Source: Pseudonocardiales bacterium (GTDB lineage: Bacteria > Actinomycetota > Actinomycetes > Mycobacteriales > Pseudonocardiaceae). Taken from it: DNA of 64,000 bases. A program made the translations under genes and the position numbers. The stretch lies in NCBI GenBank assembly GCA_019247305.1, contig JAFAPC010000016.1, positions 33,718 to 97,717 of the forward strand, written 5' to 3'. Shown in pieces: positions 50,093-60,469 of this stretch; positions within the stretch are counted from its first letter, which is position 1; each line of letters starts with the position of its first letter. Under the pieces are notes generated by a model. It was not told where the DNA came from. It did not search any database and saw only the letters and a program-made list of their open reading frames with translations.

Positions 50093-51585
50093 TACAGCGG
50101 GATGTTGCTGTGCGCGCCGCGGCCTGCGGGTGCCGCGGCCAGCGCTTCGGCCAGGCGTCGCCGGGTCTGTGCCGGCTTGATCACCTCATCCACCACTCCG
50201 ATCGCCACAGCACGGTCGATGCCGCCGGTGATCTGCTCATGACGCTCAGCAAGGGTGGCGTGCAATGCCTCACGCTCGTCGTCCGCCGCCGCCGCCAACG
50301 CTTTGCGGTGCAGGATGCCCACCGCAGCCTTAGCGCCCATCACGGCAACCTGGGCGTCGGGCCAGGCGAAGACCTGGGTCGCGCCCAGCGACCGGGAGTT
50401 CATGGCGATGTAGGCACCACCGAAGGCCTTGCGGGTCACCAGGGTGACCCGGGGGACGATCGCTTCGGCAAAGGCGTGCAGCAGCTTCGCGCCGCGCCGC
50501 ACCACGCCGTCCCACTCCTGGCCGACACCGGGCAGGTACCCAGGTACGTCGACCAGCACGAGCAGGGGCACCCCGAGCGCGTCGCACATTCGGACGAAGC
50601 GCGCCCCTTTCTCCGCCGATGCCGAGTCTAGGCATCCCGCCAGCCGCAGCGGGTTGTTCGCGACCACCCCGATGGTTCGCCCGGCGAGCCTGCCGAGCCC
50701 CACCACGATGTTGGGCGCCCATTTGGGTTGCAGCTCAGCGAACCCGCCGGTGGGATCGGGCACCTGCGTGTCGGGCTCGTCCAGCACGGCATGCAGCAAC
50801 GGGCGGACGTCGTAGGCGCGGTGACTCGCCTCTGGCAGGTACTCGGATAAGTCGAGCTCCTCGCGAATCGAGTGCAGGTCGAACATTCCCGGGCGGGCGA
50901 ACAGGCCAGCGATATGACGGGCCTGCAGCAACGCGTCGGATTCGGAGGAAGCGACCACGTGCGCCACCCCGGATTTCTTGCCGTGTGCGCTGGGACCGCC
51001 CAGCGCCTCCATGTCGATCTGCTCGCCCGTGACGCTGCGGACCACGTCCGGACCGGTGACGAACACTCGACCCGCCGGCGCCATGATCACGATGTCGGTG
51101 AGCGCAGGGCCGTAGGCGGCTCCACCCGCCGCGGCGCCAAGCACCACGGAGACCTGGGGCACTCGCCCGGAGGCCCGGACCATGGCGGCGAACACCTGAC
51201 CGACGGCGTCGAGAGCTTCCACCCCCTCGGCCAGCCGCGCCCCCCCGGAATGCCACAACCCGATCACTGGTGACCGTTCTCGGAGCGCGGTGTCAATGGC
51301 CTCCACGATGTGCCGGCAACCCTCCGCGCCCATCGCACCGCCCATCGTGGTCGCGTCGGTGCAGTAGGCGATCACCTTGGCCCCGTTGATGCGGCCGCGG
51401 GCAGCGAGGGCTCCGCTGCTGTCCCGTGGTCGGAGCGTGACCAGCGTATCCGGGTCGAACAGGCACGTCAGCCGCAGTTCTGGGTCCCGCGGATCAGCTG
51501 CCTCGCCAGTGCTGGACCGGCCATCTGCGGCGAGAGCCGCTGGGTACCGGGGCGCTGTGCGGGCACGATGATCCAGAGTTGTCAT
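50092..51585 (-). CDS. accD: acyl-CoA carboxylase carboxyltransferase (beta) subunit, AccD6-like
   Basis: 497 aa; transfers CO2 from biotin to acetyl-CoA (or another acyl-CoA) to make malonyl-CoA for fatty-acid elongation. GLWHSGGARLAEGVEALDAV and VLGAAAGGAAYGPALTDIVI form the first crotonase-like oxyanion site, VDVPGYLPGVGQEWDGVVRR and TRKAFGGAYIAMNSRSLGA the second. ATG 51585 with AAGGAG upstream. Last gene of the FAS-II operon, the same place as accD6 in mycobacteria; the alpha (biotin) subunit is elsewhere. Confidence 0.93.
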   Translation of the reverse strand: MTTLDHRARTAPRYPAALAADGRSSTGEAADPRDPELRLTCLFDPDTLVTLRPRDSSGALAARGRINGAKVIAYCTDATTMGGAMGAEGCRHIVEAIDTALRERSPVIGLWHSGGARLAEGVEALDAVGQVFAAMVRASGRVPQVSVVLGAAAGGAAYGPALTDIVIMAPAGRVFVTGPDVVRSVTGEQIDMEALGGPSAHGKKSGVAHVVASSESDALLQARHIAGLFARPGMFDLHSIREELDLSEYLPEASHRAYDVRPLLHAVLDEPDTQVPDPTGGFAELQPKWAPNIVVGLGRLAGRTIGVVANNPLRLAGCLDSASAEKGARFVRMCDALGVPLLVLVDVPGYLPGVGQEWDGVVRRGAKLLHAFAEAIVPRVTLVTRKAFGGAYIAMNSRSLGATQVFAWPDAQVAVMGAKAAVGILHRKALAAAADDEREALHATLAERHEQITGGIDRAVAIGVVDEVIKPAQTRRRLAEALAAAPAGRGAHSNIPL

Positions 51586-51626
51586 GAGTGATCTCCTTGC
51601 GATGGTCTTGCCGCACCTGCGATCGG

Positions 51627-52847
51627 TCAGACCGCGGTGAAGGCGAGCGCGACGTTGTGCCCGCCGAACCCGAACGAGTCGTTGACGGCGGCGTGCAACC
51701 TCACCTCGCGGGCGGAGCCGGTCACGACGTCGAGCGCTACCCCCGGGTCGAGGTCCTCCAGATTCACCGTCGGCGGCACGACACCGTCCCGCAGCGCCAA
51801 CACACAGGCCAGGCTCTCGACCGCGCCAGCGGCGCCAATCAGGTGACCTAACGCCCCCTTGGGCGCAGTGACCACCACATGGTCGCCGACAGCGTTTCGG
51901 ATCGCGGCCGCCTCGGCGACGTCGCCAACTGGGGTGGCGGTGGCGTGCGCGTTGACGTGCCCGACGTCGGCTTTGTCCAGTCCTGCGGTGCGCAGCGCAG
52001 CCGAGATCGCTCGGCCGGCTCCGATACCTTCCGGTTCGGGCGCGGTAATGTGGTGGCCGTCGGAGCTGGTGCCCACCCCGGCCAACCGACCGTGCCGGGT
52101 GGCTTTCCGAGCCGCCGCGAACTCCGCCCGCTCGAGGACCATGATCCCGGCGCCCTCGCCGAGTACGAAGCCGTCCCGCGCGATATCGAATGGACGGGAG
52201 GCCCGTTCGGGTTCATCATTACGGGTGCTCATGGTCCGCATCTGGGCGAACCCGGCCACCGTGATGGGGACGATGCACGCCTCGGCGCCGCCGGCTACCA
52301 CCACGTCGACTTCCCCGGCCCGCAGCATCCGCCAGGCGATGGCCAGCGCTTCGGCGCCGGAGGCGCAGGCGGCGACCGGGGCGTGTACACCGCCCCGTGC
52401 GCCCAGGTCCAGACCGACCTGCGCGGCCGGGCCGTTGGGCATGAGCATCGGGATGGTCAGTGGCGAGACCTTGCGTATCCCCGCACTCTCGAGCAGGTCG
52501 TCCTGCCCGAGCAGGGTCAGCGCACCGCCGATGCCGGTGCCGATCACGACAGCCAGCCGCTCCGGTTCGACCTCTGGTGCGCCAGCGTGTTGCCAGGCTT
52601 CTCGGGCGGCGATGATCGCGACCTGCTCGCAACGGTCGCAGCGGCGGGCCTGCACCCGCGGGAGTGAGTCGGCCGGATCGACCGCCAGCTTCGCGGCGAT
52701 CCGCACGGGAAGGTCGAAGTGATCAACCCAGTCCTCGGTCAGCGCGACGATGCCGCTCTTGCCGGCGCGCAGGGCGTCCCAGGTCGACGTGACGTCCCCG
52801 CCAAGCGGGGTGGTCGCCCCGAGTCCAGTGACAACGACTTCAATCAT
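51627..52847 (-). CDS. fabF: beta-ketoacyl-ACP synthase II (FabF/KasA type)
   Basis: 406 aa; elongating condensing enzyme of type II fatty-acid synthesis. Catalytic triad: Cys in APVAACASGAEALAI, His in NAHATATPVGD and His in GALGHLIGAAGAVESLA; NDSFGFGGHNVAL is the conserved end. ATG 52847 overlaps the acp stop by 4 nt. A single KAS II is present, unlike the kasA-kasB pair of mycobacteria. Confidence 0.95.
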   Translation of the reverse strand: MIEVVVTGLGATTPLGGDVTSTWDALRAGKSGIVALTEDWVDHFDLPVRIAAKLAVDPADSLPRVQARRCDRCEQVAIIAAREAWQHAGAPEVEPERLAVVIGTGIGGALTLLGQDDLLESAGIRKVSPLTIPMLMPNGPAAQVGLDLGARGGVHAPVAACASGAEALAIAWRMLRAGEVDVVVAGGAEACIVPITVAGFAQMRTMSTRNDEPERASRPFDIARDGFVLGEGAGIMVLERAEFAAARKATRHGRLAGVGTSSDGHHITAPEPEGIGAGRAISAALRTAGLDKADVGHVNAHATATPVGDVAEAAAIRNAVGDHVVVTAPKGALGHLIGAAGAVESLACVLALRDGVVPPTVNLEDLDPGVALDVVTGSAREVRLHAAVNDSFGFGGHNVALAFTAV

Positions 52848-53083
52848 GTGGTCTTGGCGACGTAGTCCACCGCGTCACCGACGGTCTTGAGGTTGGCCAG
52901 CACATCGTCCGGCACCTTGACGCCGAAGTGGTCTTCCACCTGCACGGCGATCTCCACCATGGACAGCGAGTCGATGTCCAGCTCGTCGACGAAGGACTTC
53001 TCCGGGGTGATCTCGTTCTCCTCGATGCCCGCCACCTCGTGCACAATCGTGGCGAGGCCACTGAGGATTTCCTCATTCGTCAC
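52844..53083 (-). CDS. acpP: acyl carrier protein
   Basis: 79-aa four-helix carrier of the growing acyl chain. The phosphopantetheine Ser lies in DELDIDSLSMVEI. Lacks the long C-terminal extension of mycobacterial AcpM. GTG 53083 with AGAAGGGA about 10 nt upstream. Overlaps fabF by 4 nt. Confidence 0.95.
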   Translation of the reverse strand: MTNEEILSGLATIVHEVAGIEENEITPEKSFVDELDIDSLSMVEIAVQVEDHFGVKVPDDVLANLKTVGDAVDYVAKTT

Positions 53084-53185
53084 TGGCCTATGTCCCTTCT
53101 ACTCGATCACTGGCGATCGGGGCCGACGGCCCCGCACTGCGAGGTATTCTCTCGATGCACAGTCTTGGGTTCAGGGCACCACCCG

Positions 53186-54178
53186 TCACGGCAGGATCAC
53201 CGCCTGGCTCGCGTAAGACAGTCCCGCACCGAACCCGACTAGCAGGGCGAGGTCTCCGGAACGAACTCGACCTTCGGCTCGCATGTGGTCCAGCGCGAGC
53301 GGTATCGACGCCGAGGACGTGTTGCCCGAGCGGACAATATCGTCGGCCACCACCATGTCCTCGCGGGCTCCGCCGGCCCACAAGCGCTTGGCGATGGACT
53401 CCACGATGCGCAAGTTGGCCTGATGCGACACCAGCACATCGACGTCCGCCGGAGTGAGTCCGGCCAGTGCCAACGCCCGCAGCGCCACTGGCGCAATCTC
53501 CGTGATCGCCCACCGATACACCTCCTGACCCTCCTGGCGGATGAAGGAGTTGCGGTCGGCCACCACGATGGTGTCCACCAGCTCGCCGGCGCTGCCGGCG
53601 GCAACCGGGCCGATCCCGGGCCGCTCGCCAAGCTCAACCGGGCCGAGAACCGCCGCGCCCGCGCCGTCGGCGAAGATAATGCACGTCGAGCGGTCCATCG
53701 GATCCACCCAGTCGGACAGCTTTTCCGCGCCGATCACCAGCACGTGCCGCGCAGAACCAGCGCGGATCATGTCGGAGCCGATGCTCAGCCCGTAGCAGAA
53801 GCCAGCGCAGGCGGCGTTGATATCGAAGGCGGGGGCGCCTGGTATCCCGATCCGGTCCGCTGTTTGCGCGGCCGCGTTGGGGATGTGCGAGGGCATGGTG
53901 CAGGTCGCGATCAGGACCGCGTCGATATCCGCCGGGCCTAGCCCGGCGTCGGCGAGCGCCTTGGCGCCGGCATCAACCGCCATGTCAACCACTGACTCGT
54001 CGTTGCGGGCGAGACGGCGTTCGACGATGCCCACCCGGGTGCGGATCCACTCATCGGTGGTCTGCACCCCGCGGGCGGCGATGTCGGCGTTGGTCACAAT
54101 CTGCTCGGGTTGCTTGCTGCCCAAACCGAGGATGCGCGCACCAGCAGTCGGGACGAGCTGCCGCAGACGTGGGCTCAT
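53186..54178 (-). CDS. fabH: beta-ketoacyl-ACP synthase III
   Basis: 330 aa; condenses an acyl-CoA primer with malonyl-ACP. Cys in INAACAGFCYGLSIG, His in VSHQANLRIVESIA and Asn in RSGNTSSASIPLAL make the Cys-His-Asn triad; GFGAGLSYASQAVIL closes the fold. Overlaps fabD by 4 nt and is followed by a 102-bp gap before acp. The clustered position resembles Streptomyces rather than mycobacteria, where fabH is elsewhere. Confidence 0.95.
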   Translation of the reverse strand: MSPRLRQLVPTAGARILGLGSKQPEQIVTNADIAARGVQTTDEWIRTRVGIVERRLARNDESVVDMAVDAGAKALADAGLGPADIDAVLIATCTMPSHIPNAAAQTADRIGIPGAPAFDINAACAGFCYGLSIGSDMIRAGSARHVLVIGAEKLSDWVDPMDRSTCIIFADGAGAAVLGPVELGERPGIGPVAAGSAGELVDTIVVADRNSFIRQEGQEVYRWAITEIAPVALRALALAGLTPADVDVLVSHQANLRIVESIAKRLWAGGAREDMVVADDIVRSGNTSSASIPLALDHMRAEGRVRSGDLALLVGFGAGLSYASQAVILP

Positions 54179-55107
54179 GCCAGCGTTCCTGAGTGAGTAC
54201 AGATCAAATCGGCAACCTTGTCGAGGTCCTCGGGCGCCTTCAGCGCCACCGTGACGGTGCCCTTGAGGTCTCGTTTGACCAGGGCGGAGAGCGTACCAGC
54301 GGGTGGAAGCTCCACCGTCGCGGTGACGCCCAAGGTGCGCAGTGTCGCCATGCAGGAGTCCCAGCGGACCGGCTTGGTCAGCTGCGCGACCAGCCGGCGG
54401 AGCATCTCTGCGCCCTCAGTCACCACCTCTCCATCGGCGTTGGACAGTAAGGGGCGCGCGGGGTCCTTGGCGGTGAGCTGGGCGGCGTGCTGCGCCAGCG
54501 CGTGCTCGGCGCAGGCCATGAACCGGGTGTGAAACGCCCCGGCGACGGGCAGCGGCTTCACCCGTGTCCCAGCAGGTTTGTGCTGCGCCAGTGCTGCCAG
54601 CGCGTCAAGGTGGCCTGCGGCGACGATCTGCCCGGCGCTGTTGTGGTTGGCCGCGTCCAGCCCCAGCTGGGCCAGCGCCGCGGTGACGTCCGCAGGGTCG
54701 CCGCCGAGCACCGCGGACATCCCGGTCGGCTCCAGCGCGCACGCGGCGGCCATTTCCCGGCCACGAACGGCAGCGAGCGCGACGGCCTCGTCGGCGGTGA
54801 GCACCCCGGCCACGGCTGCTGCGGTGAGCTCACCCACCGAGTGCCCGGCGACCGGGGCCTCGGTGGGCAGAGTCACCCGCCGGGCCAACTCCTCGGCGGC
54901 CAGCAGCGACAACGCCACGGTCAGCGGCTGGGTCACCGCAGTGTCCTTGATCTCCTCAGCCTCCGCCACGGTGCCGAGCAGGCAAAGATCCAGTCCGGTG
55001 GCCTGCGACCACGCCGCGATTCGCTCGTGCGCACCTGCTAAAGCCAGCCAGGGCGTCAGCATGCCGGGGGACTGGGCACCTTGTCCGGGTGCGAGCAGCG
55101 CGATCAT
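54175..55107 (-). CDS. fabD: malonyl-CoA:ACP transacylase
   Basis: 310 aa; loads malonyl units onto ACP. Ser in VAGHSVGELTAAAVAGVL, GQGAQSPGML at the N-terminus, and His in VAGAFHTRFM are the active-site elements. ATG 55107. First gene of the fabD-fabH-acp-fabF-accD operon, 87 bp downstream of fasR, with operator-like palindromes in that gap. Confidence 0.95.
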   Translation of the reverse strand: MIALLAPGQGAQSPGMLTPWLALAGAHERIAAWSQATGLDLCLLGTVAEAEEIKDTAVTQPLTVALSLLAAEELARRVTLPTEAPVAGHSVGELTAAAVAGVLTADEAVALAAVRGREMAAACALEPTGMSAVLGGDPADVTAALAQLGLDAANHNSAGQIVAAGHLDALAALAQHKPAGTRVKPLPVAGAFHTRFMACAEHALAQHAAQLTAKDPARPLLSNADGEVVTEGAEMLRRLVAQLTKPVRWDSCMATLRTLGVTATVELPPAGTLSALVKRDLKGTVTVALKAPEDLDKVADLICTHSGTLA

Positions 55108-55126
55108 TCCGTTTACTGAACACCTT

Positions 55127-55154
55127 GTCCGGCCCGAAGGTGATGCTGCCGGAC
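55127..55154. promoter_or_regulatory. inverted repeat in the fabD leader
   Basis: gtccggc (55127-55133) and gccggac (55148-55154) form a 7-bp inverted repeat with a 14-nt spacer, 20-47 bp upstream of fabD. It could be a regulator site or mRNA hairpin. Confidence 0.4.
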
Positions 55155-55175
55155 ACGAAGTCCACCGGCGCAGTC

Positions 55176-55192
55176 TTGTAGAGTATCTACAA
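55176..55192. promoter_or_regulatory. perfect palindrome upstream of fabD, candidate FasR operator
   Basis: ttgtagagtatctacaa has perfect 7-bp arms around gta. It lies right after the fasR stop and 69-85 bp upstream of the fabD start, where an activator would bind. FasR is known to activate the fab operon in related actinobacteria; binding to this exact site is inference. Confidence 0.6.
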
Positions 55193-55194
55193 AT

Positions 55195-56379
55195 TCACCA
55201 CAAGCCGCGGGAACGGGCCAGCCGTCCGACCGCCAGACCCACCCGCAGCACGAGCCCGTCCCGTGGGTCGCCGGGCGCTCGCCCGGTGATGTCAGTGATC
55301 CGGCGCAACCGGTAGCGGACCGTGTTGGGGTGCACGAACAACCGGCGGGCACAGGCCTCCAGCACTCCGCCGGCATCGAAGAACGCGTCCAGTGTTTCGA
55401 CCAGCTCACTGTTGGTGGCCGCTAACGGACGCATCACCTGGTCGACTAGCAAGCGTTCGGCCTCTGGGTCCCCGGCCAGCGCGCGCTCAGGAAGCAGCTC
55501 GGCGGCCGGTACCGGGCGTGGCGCCGTTGGCCAGGCCGCGACCGCACGCAGCCCCGACAAGGCGTCGGCGGCACTGCGGTGTGCCTCGGCCAGCGACGGG
55601 GCCGTCGGCCCGACCACGACTGGACCCGCGCCGAAAGCCTCGATCATCCATCGATGGTCTTCCGGTGGGTCGAGGCTGCCGCTGACGACCAGCACCAAGC
55701 GCGATCCCTGCACGCCGACGAGCACTCCGCGGCCGCTGTGCACGGCGATACCCCGGATGTGAGCGAGCAGCTCCGGCGGCTCGTCCGGCGGTGGATTGCC
55801 GACGAGCACCGTTGCTGGGGCCGTGGGTTCCAAACCCAGCGCCGCCGCCCGGGACAGCAGCGACTCCTCACCGTCGCCGCGCATGATGCCATCCACCACG
55901 AGCGCTTCCAACCGAGCGTCCCAGGCGCCGCGGGCCTCGGCGGCACCGGCGTAGGTGCTGGCGGCGGCGAAGGCCACCTCGCGGCTATAGCGCAGCGCGG
56001 CCTCGGTGAGCATGGTGCGCTCGGCGTCGTCCGTGGCGAGCTCGGGCAGCCGCTGCTCGAACACCAAGGCGGCGACCCGGACCAGCTCGACGGTCTGGCG
56101 CAGGCTGACCCAGTGGGTCAGATCGGGCGGGGCGGTGCGAAACGCGTCGATGGTGAGCCTGCTCGAATGCTGGGGGTCCTTGAGCCACTCGACGAAGTTC
56201 GCCACGCTGGCCTGGGTGACCAGCGCGACCTCGGCCCGCTGGTCGGCCGGTAGCCGACGAAACCAGGGGTACCGCCGCTCCATCTCGGTCACGCTGGCGG
56301 TGGCGAGCCCCCCTGAGGCCCGGGCCAGCCGGCGCAATGTGTCGGCCGGCAGCAGGTGGGAGCCCGCCTCGATGGTCAT
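55195..56379 (-). CDS. fasR: FasR-type transcriptional activator of fatty-acid synthesis (PucR/CdaR family)
   Basis: 394 aa. GGDEF-like central region (TVLVGNPPPDEPPELLAHIR) and C-terminal helix-turn-helix DAGGVLEACARRLFVHPNTV followed by RYRLRRITDITGR, the PucR-type HTH_30. The N-terminus AEVALVTQASVANFVEWLKD is conserved in FasR. In mycobacteria and Streptomyces the homologue activates the downstream fab operon in response to acyl-CoA. ATG 56379, 19 bp after aceE on the same strand. Confidence 0.88.
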   Translation of the reverse strand: MTIEAGSHLLPADTLRRLARASGGLATASVTEMERRYPWFRRLPADQRAEVALVTQASVANFVEWLKDPQHSSRLTIDAFRTAPPDLTHWVSLRQTVELVRVAALVFEQRLPELATDDAERTMLTEAALRYSREVAFAAASTYAGAAEARGAWDARLEALVVDGIMRGDGEESLLSRAAALGLEPTAPATVLVGNPPPDEPPELLAHIRGIAVHSGRGVLVGVQGSRLVLVVSGSLDPPEDHRWMIEAFGAGPVVVGPTAPSLAEAHRSAADALSGLRAVAAWPTAPRPVPAAELLPERALAGDPEAERLLVDQVMRPLAATNSELVETLDAFFDAGGVLEACARRLFVHPNTVRYRLRRITDITGRAPGDPRDGLVLRVGLAVGRLARSRGLW

Positions 56380-56398
56380 GGGGCCAGCATTGTCGACC

Positions 56399-59176
56399 TC
56401 AGGCCACGCCGGGGTCGGAGGTCTGCGGACCGGCGGCTTGGGGGTCGTCGATGCGGTAGCGGCGGGCTGCCTGGGCGACGATGGGCGCCGCCACCTCGCC
56501 GCGGCGGGCCAGCGCGGCCAGCGCGGCGACCGTGATCGACTCGGCGTCGACGAGGAAATGCCGCCGCGCCGCGGGGCGGGTGTCAGAAAAGCCGAAGCCG
56601 TCCGTGCCGAGGGTGACTAGGTCGATGGGTACCCACGGACGGATGAGGTCGGGCACTGCGCGCATCCAGTCGGACACCGCGACCAGCGGGCCCGCCGCAC
56701 CGTGCAACACCCGGGTCACGTGCGGCACCCGGGGCTCGGCTTCGGGGTGCAGCAGATTGTGCCGGTCCATTTCCAGCGCCTCGCGACGCAGCTCCGTCCA
56801 CGATGTCGCCGACCACACGTCGGCCTGCACGCCCCACTCCTCAGCGAGCATCTGCTGGGCCCGCAGCGCCCACGGCAGGGCCACTCCAGACGCCGCCAAC
56901 TGTACCGCGGGCTTCCCAGGGCCCGGCGCGGGTGCCGGTGCGTACCGGTACAGGCCGCGGAGCAGGGCCTCGACGTCGAGGTCCGCGGGTTCTGCCGGTT
57001 GGCGGTACGGCTCGTTGTAGACGGTGAGGTAGTAGAACACGTTCGGATCGCGGGTAGCGTCCTCGCCATACATCCGACGCAGCCCATCGCGGACGATATG
57101 AGCGATCTCATAGCCCCACGCCGGGTCGTAGGCCACCACGGCGGGGTTGGACGCGGCGAGCAGCGGCGAGTGCCCGTCGTTGTGCTGCAGCCCCTCACCG
57201 ACCAGCGTGGTGCGCCCGGCGGTCGCGCCGAGCAGGAACCCGCGGGCCATCTGGTCACCGGCTGCCCACAGGCCATCGCCGGTGCGCTGGAAGCCGAACA
57301 TCGAGTAGAAGATGTAGACCGGGATCAGGGGCTCGTTGTGCGTGGCGTAGGAGGTCCCCACCGCGGTGAACGACGCGGTGGAGCCCGCCTCGTTGATGCC
57401 TTCATGCAGGATCTGGCCCTGTTCACTTTCCCGGTAGGCCAGCATCAGCTCGGCGTCCACCGAGGTGTAGAGCTGACCGTGTGGGTTGTAGATCTTCTGC
57501 GTGGGAAACATCGAGTCCATGCCGAACGTGCGTGCCTCGTCCGGGATGATGGGCACGAATCGCGGCCCGATCTCGCGATCCTTGATCAGTTCGCGGAGCT
57601 GCCGGACGAATGCCATTGTGGTGGCGACTTCCTGCTTACCCGACCCGCGGCGCAGCACGTCGTAGACCTTGTCGCCGGGCAGCACCAGGGTCTTGGACTT
57701 GGTCCGTCGCTCGGGGAGGAACCCGCCGAGCGAGCGGCGGCGCTCGCACATGTACTGGATCTCTGGCGCGTCCGGTCCCGGGTGGTAGTACGGCGGCAGC
57801 GCGGGGTTCTCCTCAAGCTGCGCGTCGGAGAGGGGGATGCGCTGGGCGTCGCGCAGGAGCTTGAGGTCCTCCAGGGCGAGCTTCTTCATCTGGTGGGTGG
57901 CGTTGCGGGCCTCGAAGTGTGGGCCCAGGCCGTAGCCCTTGATGGTCTTGGCCAGGATCACCGTGGGCTGGCCGTGATGCTGGGTGGCGGCCTGGTAGGC
58001 GGCGTAGACCTTGCGGTAGTCGTGCCCACCACGCTTGAGGTTCCAGATGTCGGCGTCAGACAGGTTCTTGACGAGCTCCTTGGTGCGCGGGTCACGGCCG
58101 AAGAAGTGCTCCCGCACGTAACCGCCGTCGTTGGCCTTGTAGGTCTGGTAGTCACCGTCGGCCGTGATGTTCATCAAGTTCACCAGCGCGCCTTGGCGGT
58201 CGGCGTGCAACAGGCTGTCCCATTCGCGGCCCCAGATCACCTTGATGACATTCCAGCCGGCGCCGCGGAAGAACGACTCCAGCTCCTGGATGATCTTGCC
58301 GTTGCCCCGGACCGGACCATCGAGGCGCTGCAGGTTGCAGTTCACCACGAAGGTGAGGTTGTCCAGCCCCTCGATGGCCGCGACCTGGATCTGCCCCCGG
58401 GACTCCGGCTCGTCCATCTCACCGTCGCCGAGGAAGGCCCACACGTGCTGATCGGAGGTGTCCTTGAAGCTGCGGGCGTGCAGGTAGCGGTTGAGCCGGG
58501 CCTGGAAGATCGCGTTGATCGGGCCCAGGCCCATCGAGACGGTGGGGAACTCCCAGAAATCCGACATCAGCCGCGGGTGCGGGTAGGAGGGCAGGCCGCC
58601 GCCTGGGCCGGCGTGGGAGAACTCCTGGCGGAACCCATCGAGCTGGGTCGCGGACAACCGGCCCTCCAGAAACGCCCGAGCGTAGATGCCTGGAGAGGCG
58701 TGGCCCTGAATGAAAATCTGATCTCCGCCGCCGGGGTGATTCTTGCCCCGGAAGAAGTGATTGAAGCCCACCTCATAGAGCGCGGCCGAGGAGGCGTATG
58801 TGGAGATGTGCCCGCCGACGCCCACCCCGGACCGCTGCGCCCGATGCACCATCATCGCCGCGTTCCACCGGATCCAGGCCCGGTAGCGTCGCTCGGTGTC
58901 CTCATCCCCGGGGAACCACGGCTCGTTCTCCGTGGGGATGGTGTTGACGTAATCGGTGCTGGTCAGCGCGGGCACGCCGACGCCGGTCTCGCGAGCCCGC
59001 TCCAGCAGCCGTAGCATCAGGTACCGCGCCCGCTGCTTGCCCCCGGACAGCACCGCAGAGTCGAAGGCTTCCAGCCACTCCGCGGTCTCCTCCGGGTCGA
59101 TGTCCGGCAGGTGCGCCGCCACCCCGTCGCGGATCACCCGCACCCGAGCGGGTGCGCGGTCTTTCTGCGTGGCCAA
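56399..59176 (-). CDS. aceE: pyruvate dehydrogenase E1 component, homodimeric type
   Basis: 925 aa; thiamine-diphosphate-dependent decarboxylation of pyruvate, feeding E2 of the pyruvate dehydrogenase complex. [20 protein letters not shown] with [17 protein letters not shown] is the ThDP motif; [20 protein letters not shown] and [15 protein letters not shown] [20 protein letters not shown] are conserved. I choose TTG 59176 (protein [11 protein letters not shown]) because GGAG lies 6 nt upstream; ATG 59194 has no such site and the frame is open to 59317. Upstream of fasR as in mycobacteria. Confidence 0.94.
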   Translation of the reverse strand: MATQKDRAPARVRVIRDGVAAHLPDIDPEETAEWLEAFDSAVLSGGKQRARYLMLRLLERARETGVGVPALTSTDYVNTIPTENEPWFPGDEDTERRYRAWIRWNAAMMVHRAQRSGVGVGGHISTYASSAALYEVGFNHFFRGKNHPGGGDQIFIQGHASPGIYARAFLEGRLSATQLDGFRQEFSHAGPGGGLPSYPHPRLMSDFWEFPTVSMGLGPINAIFQARLNRYLHARSFKDTSDQHVWAFLGDGEMDEPESRGQIQVAAIEGLDNLTFVVNCNLQRLDGPVRGNGKIIQELESFFRGAGWNVIKVIWGREWDSLLHADRQGALVNLMNITADGDYQTYKANDGGYVREHFFGRDPRTKELVKNLSDADIWNLKRGGHDYRKVYAAYQAATQHHGQPTVILAKTIKGYGLGPHFEARNATHQMKKLALEDLKLLRDAQRIPLSDAQLEENPALPPYYHPGPDAPEIQYMCERRRSLGGFLPERRTKSKTLVLPGDKVYDVLRRGSGKQEVATTMAFVRQLRELIKDREIGPRFVPIIPDEARTFGMDSMFPTQKIYNPHGQLYTSVDAELMLAYRESEQGQILHEGINEAGSTASFTAVGTSYATHNEPLIPVYIFYSMFGFQRTGDGLWAAGDQMARGFLLGATAGRTTLVGEGLQHNDGHSPLLAASNPAVVAYDPAWGYEIAHIVRDGLRRMYGEDATRDPNVFYYLTVYNEPYRQPAEPADLDVEALLRGLYRYAPAPAPGPGKPAVQLAASGVALPWALRAQQMLAEEWGVQADVWSATSWTELRREALEMDRHNLLHPEAEPRVPHVTRVLHGAAGPLVAVSDWMRAVPDLIRPWVPIDLVTLGTDGFGFSDTRPAARRHFLVDAESITVAALAALARRGEVAAPIVAQAARRYRIDDPQAAGPQTSDPGVA

Positions 59177-59433
59177 GGGATCTCCTCGCCTCATGCTGTC
59201 GTGGTACACCGGTCCCTGCGCGGTAGCGCCTGACCGGCTGCTTGTAGCCATCGTGCCCCATGGCGGACCGGCCGCGCGATGGTGTACCCCTCTCCACCGG
59301 TCATCCAGCTGGGTCACCCCAGATCGGCGTGTCTGGCCGCTGGCAGTTGCGCTCCAGCCGGAACGCAGTGTTCGCTGAGACGCTATCGAGATAATCGCCG
59401 GGCGGCCACCGCCGGGCTGGATGTTGTGGAGGG

Positions 59434-59880
59434 GTGAACACCGTGGTCGCCGCCGCGGCGGGAGATACCGGCAAACTCGGCATTGCTGAGCGGCTCGGGA
59501 TCGAATCGGACATGGTTGTGCAGGAGCTCGGCTGGGACCGCGACGTCGACGACGACGTGCGTGCGGCGATCGAGGAGGTGATCGGTGCCGATCTGCTCGA
59601 TGAGGACTCCGACGAAATCGTCGATGTGGTGCTGCTGTGGTGGCGCGACCAGGACGGCGATCTCGTGGACACCCTCGTCGACGCCCGGGCGCCGTTGGCT
59701 GATAATGGAGTGATCTGGGTGTTAACGCCCAAGACCGGCCGGGACGGCCATGTCGAGCCCTCGGACATCGCCGAGGCGGCCCCGACGGTCGGTCTGGCGC
59801 AGACGTCCAACATCAGCGTGAGCGACGACTGGACAGCCACCAGGCTGGCCACGCCGAAAGCGGCCAAGTCCAAACGCTGA
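59434..59880 (+). CDS. DUF3052 family protein
   Basis: 148 aa, conserved actinobacterial protein of unknown function (Rv2239c-like). [20 protein letters not shown], then [40 protein letters not shown] and [23 protein letters not shown] 59434. Divergent from aceE, with 257 bp between them that must hold both promoters; I see no strong palindrome there. Confidence 0.88.
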   Translation: MNTVVAAAAGDTGKLGIAERLGIESDMVVQELGWDRDVDDDVRAAIEEVIGADLLDEDSDEIVDVVLLWWRDQDGDLVDTLVDARAPLADNGVIWVLTPKTGRDGHVEPSDIAEAAPTVGLAQTSNISVSDDWTATRLATPKAAKSKR

Positions 59881-59953
59881 GCCGGGGACCCAGAGTGGGG
59901 AGACCTCGCGCCACCCGGCGCGAGGTCTCAACGAGTCGAGGAGGGTCGAGTAC

Positions 59954-60418
59954 ATGCCGCTGCAGGTCGGGGACCAGGCGCCGGACTTCACCCTGATAGA
60001 TCAGAACAATCGGGAGTGGACGCTGTCGGAGTTCCGCGGTGACCGCAACGTGCTCGTGGTGTTCTACCCACTGGCGTTCAGCCCTATCTGCACCGGTGAG
60101 CTCTGCCAGCTCCGCGACGACCTCGCGGAATTTCAGAACTCCGATGCGCAGGTGCTGGCGGTATCGGTGGACTCGACGTACACGCTGAAGGCCTGGTCAG
60201 ACCAGCAGGGCTACGATTTCCCCCTCCTGGCCGACTTCTGGCCGCACGGCAAGGTCGCGCAGAACTACGGGGTGTTCAACGACACGGCGGGCATCGCTAA
60301 CCGGGGTACCTTCCTGGTGGACACGGACGGCGTGATCCGCTTCGCCGAGATGAACCAGCCCGGCGAAGCCCGTGACCAGACCGCCTGGAAGCAGGCCCTG
60401 GCCGCGCTGCCAGCCTGA
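59954..60418 (+). CDS. ahpE: peroxiredoxin AhpE-type
   Basis: 154-aa thioredoxin-fold peroxidase reducing H2O2, alkyl hydroperoxides and peroxynitrite. The peroxidatic Cys is in PLAFSPICTGELCQLRDDL (about residue 45), with the PxxxT/SxxC context and DFTLIDQNNREWTLSEFRGD N-terminally. A second Cys follows five residues later (GELC). ATG 59954 with GAGGAGGG upstream. Adjacent to DUF3052 as in mycobacteria. Confidence 0.93.
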   Translation: MPLQVGDQAPDFTLIDQNNREWTLSEFRGDRNVLVVFYPLAFSPICTGELCQLRDDLAEFQNSDAQVLAVSVDSTYTLKAWSDQQGYDFPLLADFWPHGKVAQNYGVFNDTAGIANRGTFLVDTDGVIRFAEMNQPGEARDQTAWKQALAALPA

Positions 60419-60469
60419 ACGCCCTCAGCAGGAACACCGTGCCGCCCGGGTTCGTGCGGCGCGGGCGTC

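Noticed and set aside
56702..59014. 770-codon open frame on the plus strand
   Set aside because: Antisense to aceE, whose protein is unmistakable; an artefact of high-GC third-position bias.
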